7,215 nucleotides of DNA from Microcoleaceae cyanobacterium UBA11344. Its GTDB lineage: Bacteria > Cyanobacteriota > Cyanobacteriia > Cyanobacteriales > Microcoleaceae. The position numbers and the translations under genes were made by a program. The DNA is taken from positions 4,067 to 11,281 of the forward strand of contig DMYK01000637.1 in the NCBI GenBank assembly GCA_003483675.1. Direction: 5' to 3'. The notes beneath the pieces are model-generated. The model ran no database searches, was not told the DNA's origin, and saw only the letters and a list, made by a program, of their open reading frames with translations. Of this stretch, positions 1 through 5,636 are shown piece by piece. Each line of letters begins with the position of its first letter. The stretch's first letter is position 1.

Positions 1-2568
1 TCCTTTCCGCAGCCCGATCGCAATTTTACTATGTTTCTCAATCTGCTTCATCACCTGTCTCGCCCTTTCAATCACCGAGGGCGGCAAACCCGCCAATCTC
101 CCCGCTTCAATTCCGTAAGACTTATCAGCACCTCCAGGCTGAACTTGGTGCAAAAATACAATTTGATCCGGCAATTCTTTCACAGTCACCTGATAATTTG
201 CCACATTATTCAAGATTGAAGCTAACTCATTCAATTCGTGATAATGTGTAGCAAAAATTGTCCGCGCCCGAATCTCGCTTGCCAAGTATTCTGCTACAGA
301 CCAAGCAATCGAAAGTCCGTCAAACGTCGCCGTTCCCCTGCCAATTTCATCTAACAAAACCAAGGATTTTGGCGTCGCGTGATTGAGAATATTTGCAGTT
401 TCATTCATTTCTACCATAAAAGTAGACTGACCAGTTGCCAAATCGTCTACTGCACCGACACGGGTAAAAATGCGATCGCAAATTCCCAAAGTAGCAGCTT
501 TCGCCGGCACAAAACTCCCCATCTGCGCCATCAACTGAATCAAACCAACCTGCCGCAAATAACAACTTTTGCCGCTAGCATTCGGCCCAGTTAAAATAAT
601 TAAATCCGGTCGATTTAGCGATGCTTCCCGACCCAAAAAAGCCGAATTCGGCACAAAAAATCCCGGAGGTAAAGACTTTTCCACCACCGGATGACACCCT
701 TCAATAATTTTAATTTCCCGACTTTCAACCATATTCGGACGACAGTAATTCTGATAAACAGCTACTTCGGCCAAACCGCACAAAACGTCCGCCGCCGCCA
801 CTGCGCGGGAAACATTGCGAATAATTTCGGCCTGTTCTCCTACCTCGGCGCGCACTTGAGAAAAAATATCATATTCCAGTTGATTTAAATCTTCTCGCGC
901 TGTCAGAATTCGCACTTCCCTTTCTTTTAATTCTTCTGTGCTATAGCGTTCTTCATTGGTGAGAGTTTGCTTGCGAGTGTAGTCATTTGGTACTTGGTCT
1001 ACTTTCGATTTGGTAATGCTGATATAATAGCCGAAAGCTTTATTATAACCTACTTTTAAATTATAAATTCCGGTGCGTTTTCTTTCATTTGCCTCTAAAT
1101 GAGCAATCCACTCCTGGTCTGCTGATGCAGTTTGCCGCATTTCATCTAGTAGGGAATTAACGCCAGAACGAATTAACCCTCCTTCTTTTAAATGAATCGG
1201 CGGTTCGTCAACTAAATGAGCGTGAATTTTAGTGGCCAATTCTTCTAAAATTGGCGGTACGTTTTGCAGTGCTTTTAGATAGGGCGATCGACCTTGGGCT
1301 GCGATCGCAGCTAATTCCGGCAATTTTGCCAAAGAATCAGCTAAAGCGACTAAATCTCGCGCGCTAGCTGTGCCAGAACCAGCGCGGCCTGTCAGTCTTT
1401 CGATGTCGTAAATTTGGCGTAATAACTGCTGCAAATCTTGGCGCAGGGGGTTATTTTCTACTAATTCTTGAATCGTGTCGTGTCGGGCGCAAATGCCTTT
1501 AATATTGAGCAAAGGTTGCTGCACCCAGCGGCGCAAAGCGCGGCCTCCCATTGCAGTGTTAGTTTTGTCGATCGCCCACAGCAAAGAACCGTGAAAAACC
1601 CCATCTCTAACAGTTTGAGTAATTTCGAGATTGCGACGGGTTTGGTAGTCTAGCGTGAGAAAATCGGTGAGAGTATAAGTGTGCAATCGTTGCAAAGGCA
1701 CTGCATTTCCTTTTTGGGTTTCTTCGAGATATTGCAGCAAACCGCCGGCGGCGCGAACGCTGAGGGGAAGGTGTCCGCATCCCATACCTTCGAGCGATCG
1801 CATTTTGAATTTTTGCAGGATTCTCTGTTTTGCTTCTGCCAAAGTAAACGGAATTTGCGATCGCAAAGAATAGCAAAACGAACTCGGCAAACAATCGGGT
1901 AAATGCTCGGATTTCTCTCCGGGCCTCAACATACTCACCAAATCCGGCGCATTAGTTGGAACCAGCACTTCTGAAGGCTGCAATCGCAGCAATTCTAGGG
2001 TTAATTGTTCTAAACTATCTGCTTGGGTAGTGACAAATTCTCCAGTAGAAATATCTGTATAAGCCAATCCCCAATGGGTTCCAGCTATCACAATTGCTGC
2101 TAAAAAATTATTGTGACGGGGTTTGAGCATTCCGTCATCAGTCAAAGTTCCAGGAGTCAGAATGCGGGTAATTTCTCGCTTGACTTGACGGCCTTCTCTA
2201 GCGGCAATTGCAGCATCTTCTACTTGGTCGCAAACTACCACAGCATAGCCTTTTTCTACTAACATTGAAGTGTAGCGATCTAGGGCGTGGTGTGGCACTC
2301 CCGTCATCGGCACTCGTCCTATTTCCTTGCCACTTTCCTTGCTAGTACAAACAAGTTCTAATTCCCGCGAAATGGTGACTGCATCTTGGAAAAAGCACTC
2401 AAAAAAATCGCCGACTCGAAATAATAAAAGGGCATGAGGATATTGTTCTTTTACTTCCACATACCGCTGCATCATTGGTGTCAGCTTGGTGAATTCTAGT
2501 AGGCGATGGTCGGCATTGCGAATGTTCGCTTGATTAGGGTCTGTTGGGGTAGATGCAGTGTAAGGCAT
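1..2568 (-). CDS. mutS: DNA mismatch repair protein MutS (3' end cut off by window edge)
   Basis: MutS binds mismatches and small loops in newly replicated DNA as a clamp and, using ATP, starts excision repair with MutL. The minus-strand frame is open for 856 codons from the ATG at 2568 to the left edge without a stop. The mismatch-reading motif lies in [10 protein letters not shown], with the Phe-x-Glu at F55 and E57. The connector, lever and clamp regions fill roughly residues 145-600. The ATPase domain follows, with Walker [10 protein letters not shown] at 660-668 (K667), Walker [10 protein letters not shown] with D740 and E741, and ATHYHEL near 773-779. The last residues seen match the region just before the usual C-terminus (family about 850-900 residues), so probably only a short tail is missing. 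No clear Shine-Dalgarno precedes the ATG; an in-frame stop lies about 100 bases upstream. The gene is divergent from the prohibitin gene. It carries four HIP1 octamers, typical of resident cyanobacterial genes. Identification is secure. Confidence 0.97.
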   Translation of the reverse strand, partial: MPYTASTPTDPNQANIRNADHRLLEFTKLTPMMQRYVEVKEQYPHALLLFRVGDFFECFFQDAVTISRELELVCTSKESGKEIGRVPMTGVPHHALDRYTSMLVEKGYAVVVCDQVEDAAIAAREGRQVKREITRILTPGTLTDDGMLKPRHNNFLAAIVIAGTHWGLAYTDISTGEFVTTQADSLEQLTLELLRLQPSEVLVPTNAPDLVSMLRPGEKSEHLPDCLPSSFCYSLRSQIPFTLAEAKQRILQKFKMRSLEGMGCGHLPLSVRAAGGLLQYLEETQKGNAVPLQRLHTYTLTDFLTLDYQTRRNLEITQTVRDGVFHGSLLWAIDKTNTAMGGRALRRWVQQPLLNIKGICARHDTIQELVENNPLRQDLQQLLRQIYDIERLTGRAGSGTASARDLVALADSLAKLPELAAIAAQGRSPYLKALQNVPPILEELATKIHAHLVDEPPIHLKEGGLIRSGVNSLLDEMRQTASADQEWIAHLEANERKRTGIYNLKVGYNKAFGYYISITKSKVDQVPNDYTRKQTLTNEERYSTEELKEREVRILTAREDLNQLEYDIFSQVRAEVGEQAEIIRNVSRAVAAADVLCGLAEVAVYQNYCRPNMVESREIKIIEGCHPVVEKSLPPGFFVPNSAFLGREASLNRPDLIILTGPNASGKSCYLRQVGLIQLMAQMGSFVPAKAATLGICDRIFTRVGAVDDLATGQSTFMVEMNETANILNHATPKSLVLLDEIGRGTATFDGLSIAWSVAEYLASEIRARTIFATHYHELNELASILNNVANYQVTVKELPDQIVFLHQVQPGGADKSYGIEAGRLAGLPPSVIERARQVMKQIEKHSKIAIGLRKG

Positions 2569-2645
2569 AAAAGGCGATCGATAAACTTTAATCTTTAATA
2601 ATTTTACCGCAAGCTCGGTATTTAGGTATAACTTGCGATCCAAAA

Positions 2646-2801
2646 CCCGCCCAGCCTCGGATATCGATCAACCCGCCCTGACTTGAGCAGTTTTAGGCTG
2701 CAACTTACTCAGTGTGAGTTAATGAGCTGGCCCCTAGTGAGAAAATGTGCGGTGTTTTTATTAATTGTGAGCTCAAGCTGCGGGTTGAGTCAACTGGCGG
2801 G
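2646..2801. repeat. Long imperfect inverted repeat, possible degraded mobile element or structured RNA
   Basis: Three blocks on the left pair in nested order with three on the right: CCCGCCCAG (2646-2654) with CTGGCGGG (2794-2801, one bulge), TCAACCCG (2668-2675) with CGGGTTGA (2781-2788), and CTTGAGC (2682-2688) with GCTCAAG (2771-2777). Together they give over 20 paired positions around an internal region of about 80 bases, which itself holds a small ACTCA/TGAGT hairpin at about 2708-2720. The order and collinearity make chance unlikely. Whether this is a decayed MITE-like element, a transcribed structure or a regulatory palindrome cannot be decided from one copy. Confidence 0.6.
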
Positions 2802-2930
2802 AAAAACCACCCTAGATTGGTGATTTTTTATTTATTAGAAAAGAAAGTAATTGCTAAGACGATAGGAACTTGGAAATTGATTCAAGGGAAACCCTAACCT
2901 ACAATTAATACCAAATCCCGTTAATTTCCC

Positions 2931-3068
2931 TTTGAGATTTGAGATTTGAGAGGCGACTCAATCTATAAAGATAGGGCTTGAAGATTTTAGGTTTTAGCAG
3001 AGGTTCCAGAGTTGAAACTAGGGACTGATCCCAAAAAAAATCTAAAATCTGCCATCAAAAATCTCAAA
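2931..3068. repeat. Nested palindromic repeat with TTTGAGA heptamer array
   Basis: Three perfect tandem copies of TTTGAGA occupy 2931-2951, which fits the heptanucleotide STRR repeats known from cyanobacterial intergenic DNA. The array pairs with AAATCTCAAA at 3059-3068 (ten bases). Inside it, 2982-2995 (AGATTTTAGGTTTT) pairs with 3037-3050 (AAAATCTAAAATCT) over 14 positions with one G-T pair. The innermost loop contains a GGGA/TCCC mini-hairpin at 3021-3032. The whole looks like an intergenic palindromic repeat that sits just upstream of the prohibitin promoter. Confidence 0.65.
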
Positions 3069-3097
3069 TTGTTCGTCCACCTCATCGCTTTAACCAT

Positions 3098-3103
3098 TAT
3101 AAT
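3098..3103 (+). promoter_or_regulatory. Candidate -10 element (TATAAT) for the prohibitin gene
   Basis: A perfect TATAAT lies 26 bases before the TTG at 3130, which would give a leader of about 20 bases carrying the Shine-Dalgarno at 3116-3121. No TTGACA-like -35 is present at 16-18 bases; TTGTTC at 3069-3074 is too far away. The element is therefore plausible from sequence and position only. Confidence 0.45.
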
Positions 3104-3115
3104 TGATTTATCACA

Positions 3116-3121
3116 AAGGAG
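3116..3121 (+). promoter_or_regulatory. Ribosome binding site AAGGAG that fixes the prohibitin start
   Basis: AAGGAG is followed by eight bases and then TTG at 3130. It lies downstream of the alternative in-frame TTG at 3103, so it cannot serve that codon. This is the strongest Shine-Dalgarno for the annotated genes in the window and it decides the start choice. Confidence 0.8.
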
Positions 3122-3129
3122 CGTCTAAT

Positions 3130-3990
3130 TTGAAAAATCAAAATTTCCAGAGCATATCATCAGCAATCGCTGGGATTCTATTGGTAGGTGCGCTGCTCCT
3201 CGGCTTCAATTCTTTTGTTGTCATCAATCCAGGTGAAGCAGGGGTTGTCAGCGTTTTAGGGAAAGCCACAGAGGGAGCATTGTTAGAGGGATTTCACATC
3301 AGACCTCCGTTGATATCCAAGGTAGATGTGTACGATGTAACAGTGCAAAAATTTGAAGTTCCCGCCCAGAGTGCTACTAAAGACCTTCAGGATTTAAATG
3401 CTAGTTTTGCGATCAATTTTCGCCTGGATCCGGAGAAAATAGTTGATATCAGAAGAACTCAAGGAACCTTGGAGAATATAGTTTCCAAAATTATTGCTCC
3501 CCAGACGCAAGAGGCATTTAAAACAGCGGCTGCACTGAGAACTGCCGAACAGTCTATTACTCAAAGAAGTGAACTGAAGCGAGACTTTGATACTGCGCTG
3601 AAGGAAAGGCTATCAAAGTATGATATAATCGTGCTCGATACGAGCGTTGTTAACATTCGATTCTCCACAGATTTTGCGAAAGCGGTTGAGGAGAAACAGG
3701 TTGCGGAACAGCGGGCGCAAAGAGCCGTTTATGTCGCTCAGGAAGCCGAACAAGAAGCTCAGGCTGACATTAACCGCGCTCAAGGTAGGGCGGAAGCTCA
3801 AAGGCTTTTGGCTGAAACTTTAAAGGCTCAGGGCGGCGATTTAGTGCTGCTAAAAGAGACAATAGAAGCTTGGAGAAGTGGTGGAGCTCAGATGCCAAAA
3901 GTGTTGGTTATGGGCAGCGGTTCGAGTCGGGTTCCTTTCATTTTTAATATGAGCGACTTTCAGGAAGAAGCCGATCGCCCAAAAAATTAG
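3130..3990 (+). CDS. Prohibitin family (SPFH/Band 7) membrane protein
   Basis: This is a 286-residue prohibitin-type SPFH protein. Family members form large ring or cage oligomers at membranes and organise or protect membrane proteins and proteases; the cyanobacterial role is poorly defined. The N-terminus is a short polar stretch followed by one hydrophobic segment at about residues 10-32 (AIAGILLVGALLLGF), then NPGEAGVV at the start of the SPFH domain (about 33-185). The prohibitin signature FSTDFAKAVEEKQVAEQ is near 178-194. An Ala/Glu/Gln-rich coiled coil at about 185-235 and a short tail ending in EEADRPKN follow. The frame extends to a TTG at 3103, but that codon overlaps TATAAT and precedes the AAGGAG, so TTG at 3130 is preferred; it yields MKNQNFQS. 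Length fits bacterial prohibitins (about 280). It appears monocistronic, with 138 bases before the cyclophilin gene. Family call is firm; the cellular role is inference. Confidence 0.93.
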   Translation: MKNQNFQSISSAIAGILLVGALLLGFNSFVVINPGEAGVVSVLGKATEGALLEGFHIRPPLISKVDVYDVTVQKFEVPAQSATKDLQDLNASFAINFRLDPEKIVDIRRTQGTLENIVSKIIAPQTQEAFKTAAALRTAEQSITQRSELKRDFDTALKERLSKYDIIVLDTSVVNIRFSTDFAKAVEEKQVAEQRAQRAVYVAQEAEQEAQADINRAQGRAEAQRLLAETLKAQGGDLVLLKETIEAWRSGGAQMPKVLVMGSGSSRVPFIFNMSDFQEEADRPKN

Positions 3991-4037
3991 GCTCAATTTA
4001 GAGTTACCATAGTATGCTACACTTCCTTTAGCCAAAA

Positions 4038-4067
4038 TATAGCGATCGGGTTAAATCTGTCGCTATA
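4038..4067. repeat. Perfect 8-bp hairpin TATAGCGA/TCGCTATA between prohibitin and cyclophilin genes
   Basis: TATAGCGA at 4038-4045 pairs exactly with TCGCTATA at 4060-4067 across a 14-base loop. There is no T-run on the plus strand after it, so it is not a standard terminator for the prohibitin transcript. The right arm contains TATAAA (4064-4069), which could be a -10 element of the cyclophilin gene, but no matching -35 is visible. It could act at the 3' end of one transcript or be an operator-like site. Confidence 0.4.
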
Positions 4068-4128
4068 AAAGCGAAGTCCGCAATTCACACGCAGACAGCA
4101 CACTCACTTTAGAAAGCAAGGAAAAATC

Positions 4129-4548
4129 ATGACCCGTGCGATTATGGAAACGAACAAAGGCACAATCAATTTGGAGTTGTTTGATGCAGATGCGCCTAAC
4201 ACAGTGAAGAATTTTGTTGACTTGGCAGAAAAAGGTTTTTACGACGGATTAGCCTTTCACCGAGTAATTCCTAACTTTATGATCCAAGGCGGCTGTCCAA
4301 AAGGCGATGGAACAGGCGGCCCCGGTTACAAAATCAAGTGCGAAATCAACTCGAACAAACATTTAGCAGGAACTTTATCGATGGCCCACGCAGGCCGCGA
4401 TACCGGCGGTAGCCAATTCTTTATTTGCCATTCTCCCCAGTCTCATTTAGATGGAGTTCACACGACTTTTGGCAAAACTGAGGACATGGATGTAGTCAAT
4501 GCTATCCGCCAAGGCGACAAGATTCTTTCGCTCAAAATCGAGCATTAA
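4129..4548 (+). CDS. Cyclophilin-type peptidyl-prolyl cis-trans isomerase (cytosolic, short form)
   Basis: This enzyme catalyses cis-trans isomerisation of Xaa-Pro bonds and helps protein folding. At 139 residues it is essentially a single cyclophilin domain. Active-site residues are visible by comparison with human CypA: R45 in [13 protein letters not shown] (CypA R55), F50, M51, Q53, Q96 and F98 in [10 protein letters not shown]107 and H111. The position of CypA W121, important for cyclosporin binding, is His (H106), and CypA N102 is replaced by H87. No signal peptide or membrane segment is present, so it should be cytoplasmic. AAGGA at 4118-4122 lies six bases before the ATG and supports this start. 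The gene is followed by a strong hairpin and then the convergent methyltransferase. It resembles the PpiB group; which cyanobacterial paralogue it is cannot be settled here. Confidence 0.95.
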   Translation: MTRAIMETNKGTINLELFDADAPNTVKNFVDLAEKGFYDGLAFHRVIPNFMIQGGCPKGDGTGGPGYKIKCEINSNKHLAGTLSMAHAGRDTGGSQFFICHSPQSHLDGVHTTFGKTEDMDVVNAIRQGDKILSLKIEH

Positions 4549-4570
4549 TTCTCAGTAATGAGTTGCGTTT

Positions 4571-4597
4571 GTAGTAAGGACGAAGAGTCCTTATTAC
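4571..4597. terminator. Strong hairpin between convergent cyclophilin and methyltransferase genes
   Basis: GTAGTAAGGAC (4571-4581) pairs with GTCCTTATTAC (4587-4597) over 11 positions, with one G-U pair and a five-base loop GAAGA. It starts 22 bases after the cyclophilin stop and lies before the end of the opposing methyltransferase gene. No T-run follows on either strand, so it may work as an RNA 3'-end stabiliser or weak terminator, or be one copy of a dispersed palindrome. The stem is perfect only in plus-strand RNA: the G-U pair becomes A-C on the other strand, which favours a role in the cyclophilin transcript. Confidence 0.5.
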
Positions 4598-4601
4598 AAG
4601 C

Positions 4602-4614
4602 TTAACCGGGTTAA
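4602..4614. repeat. Small interrupted palindrome TTAACC-G-GGTTAA
   Basis: Six bases pair exactly around one central G, and the right arm overlaps the stop codon of the minus-strand methyltransferase gene (4611-4613). It may be part of the convergent 3'-end region, but a chance palindrome of this size is possible. Confidence 0.3.
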
Positions 4615-5375
4615 CTATGTAACCTATTTAATCCTATTTGTACATACTTTTCTTGTAGTTCTATTCCGATTGACTTTCTCTTAAGCTTTTTGGCAACAAA
4701 TGATGTGGTAAAAGTTCCCGAAAATACGTCTAATACCACGTCTCCCTCATTACTACTTGCTTTGATAATTCGTTCTAACAAAGATGTTGGTTTTTGGGTA
4801 GGATGATCTTCATATTGGGGCATACGATATCTGACTCTGGGAAACTCCCATACATTACCTGGAACTTTTTCAGAATTATATACTGATGGTGTAGACTTGC
4901 GGTAATCAATTAGTTTTCTGACTGAGCCGGTTTTGGCCTCTACCAGAATATCTGAGGAATTAAATGTATAATTTCGCTTGTCTTTGACGCAATATAAAAT
5001 TGGTTCATAAAGAGAACCGTAATATTTTTTTGCTTGGACACCCGAACTGTCATAATACCACACTATACGAGAAAGAATTGTCAAACGATCGCGCAAATAT
5101 ATATCAAAGTAAGGCATACATTGAGTTGAGGCCATCAGATACAAGCTGCCGTTAGGTTTGAGCTTATTAATACATAAATTCAACCAAGTATAACTCCATT
5201 CTAAATAATCGCTTTCAAATTCCCACTTGTCTTTAAAACCATTGAAATCTTTGCCAATATTATAGGGAGGGTCGGCAAAAATTAAATCTATTGAGTTGTC
5301 TTGAATTTCACTAGAAAGCACTTCTAACACATCTCCCAAAATCAGTTTATGTCCGTCTAATTCAAAGATTTTCAT
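4611..5375 (-). CDS. yhdJ: Solitary DNA adenine-N6 methyltransferase, YhdJ-like (beta class)
   Basis: This 254-residue protein should transfer a methyl group from SAM to adenine N6 in DNA. The motif order is that of beta-class enzymes: catalytic DPPY at 35-38 within IFADPPYNIGKDF, a target-recognition region at about 100-185, HPTQKP at 191-196, and the SAM-binding motif DVFSGTFTTSF at 216-226. Long segments agree with E. coli YhdJ as I recall it, notably YDSSGVQAKKYYGS, ILVEAKTGSVR and KVPGNVWEFPRVRY; the FSGTF form, with Phe instead of the usual Gly, also agrees. YhdJ methylates ATGCAT, so the same target is predicted here. The protein lacks the roughly 40-residue C-terminal tail of YhdJ. 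No endonuclease gene adjoins it, and I found no ATGCAT in the window. The gene looks AT-richer than mutS or rlmL and has no full HIP1 octamer, which hints at later acquisition. The ribosome binding site is weak (AGG shortly before ATG). Confidence 0.92.
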   Translation of the reverse strand: MKIFELDGHKLILGDVLEVLSSEIQDNSIDLIFADPPYNIGKDFNGFKDKWEFESDYLEWSYTWLNLCINKLKPNGSLYLMASTQCMPYFDIYLRDRLTILSRIVWYYDSSGVQAKKYYGSLYEPILYCVKDKRNYTFNSSDILVEAKTGSVRKLIDYRKSTPSVYNSEKVPGNVWEFPRVRYRMPQYEDHPTQKPTSLLERIIKASSNEGDVVLDVFSGTFTTSFVAKKLKRKSIGIELQEKYVQIGLNRLHS

Positions 5376-5636
5376 TTCGCCTAACCTGTTTTAATCAATA
5401 CGCGCTCTTGTCAGTTATAGTTGGATATTTACGCATAAATACCAAAGAAACCGGGTGTTTTACTCCTAGTTAAAGGCCGGGATGCAGTATTTTAATTAGG
5501 ACTTACGCACTCTAGACGTTGTTGCAAAGCTTTGAGATTCTTCGCTGATCTCAGAATGACAGAATTACCTTGAAATGCGTAAGTCCTGTTAATAAAAAAA
5601 AATCGGTTTCTGCGTCCAGGACTGTACTAGAAATAT
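5376..5636. other. Repeat-bearing spacer between the two methyltransferase genes
   Basis: This stretch holds the promoter side of the yhdJ-like gene and the 3' flank of the rlmL gene. A possible minus-strand -10 (TATAAC, 5414-5419) precedes the yhdJ-like gene, without a matching -35. AGAAACCG at 5446-5453 and its complement CGGTTTCT at 5604-5611 bracket the MITE-like element. A run of nine A (5594-5602) reads as a T-run for the rlmL transcript, but I see no good stem before it. No coding frame is evident. Confidence 0.5.
5498..5587. mobile_element. MITE-like element with 12-bp terminal inverted repeats
   Basis: AGGACTTACGCA at 5498-5509 is perfectly complementary to TGCGTAAGTCCT at 5576-5587, bounding a 90-base element. 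TTAAT occurs just outside both ends (5492-5496 and 5589-5593, each one base away), which looks like a target-site duplication, though the TTAA-containing flanks could also be part of longer, imperfect ends. The interior has no coding capacity and contains a small GAGATT/GATCTC-type self-complementary patch. Short palindromic elements with similar ends are, as I recall, common in filamentous cyanobacteria. It is non-autonomous, and the transposase family that moves it is not identifiable from here. Confidence 0.7.

Larger units (their letters stand above)
2569..3129. other. Divergent intergenic spacer between mutS and the prohibitin gene
   Basis: This gene-free stretch separates two divergent genes and should hold both promoters. 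It contains two distinct imperfect inverted repeats (2646-2801 and 2931-3068, listed separately), a TTTGAGA heptamer array, and a perfect TATAAT close to the prohibitin start. No convincing -35/-10 pair was found for mutS, although AT-rich sequence at about 2575-2605 is a plausible place. A 50-codon ATG frame exists on the plus strand at 2745-2897, but it has no good ribosome binding site and overlaps an arm of the inverted repeat, so I do not call it a gene. Confidence 0.7.

Noticed and set aside
660..668. MutS Walker A reading TGPNASGKS instead of the E. coli TGPNMGGKS (residue numbers given as coordinates)
   Set aside because: The lysine and serine needed for ATP binding are present, and I recall this variant as normal in cyanobacterial MutS, so it is not a defect.
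31..888. Three short plus-strand frames opposite the mutS ATPase region
   Set aside because: They are antisense to conserved Walker and HYH motifs, with implausible compositions.
1607..1894. 95-codon minus-strand frame and overlapping short plus-strand frames at 1468-1902
   Set aside because: They lie wholly inside mutS in other frames; the mutS frame is continuous and carries all family motifs here.
2745..2897. 50-codon plus-strand frame (MCGVFINCEL...) in the mutS/prohibitin spacer
   Set aside because: It has no Shine-Dalgarno and overlaps an inverted-repeat arm. The MCG start recalls class II amidotransferases, but nothing else supports that.
3613..4035. Two 61-62 codon minus-strand frames opposite the prohibitin gene
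   Set aside because: They are shadows of a well-supported gene and show no domain or start signals.
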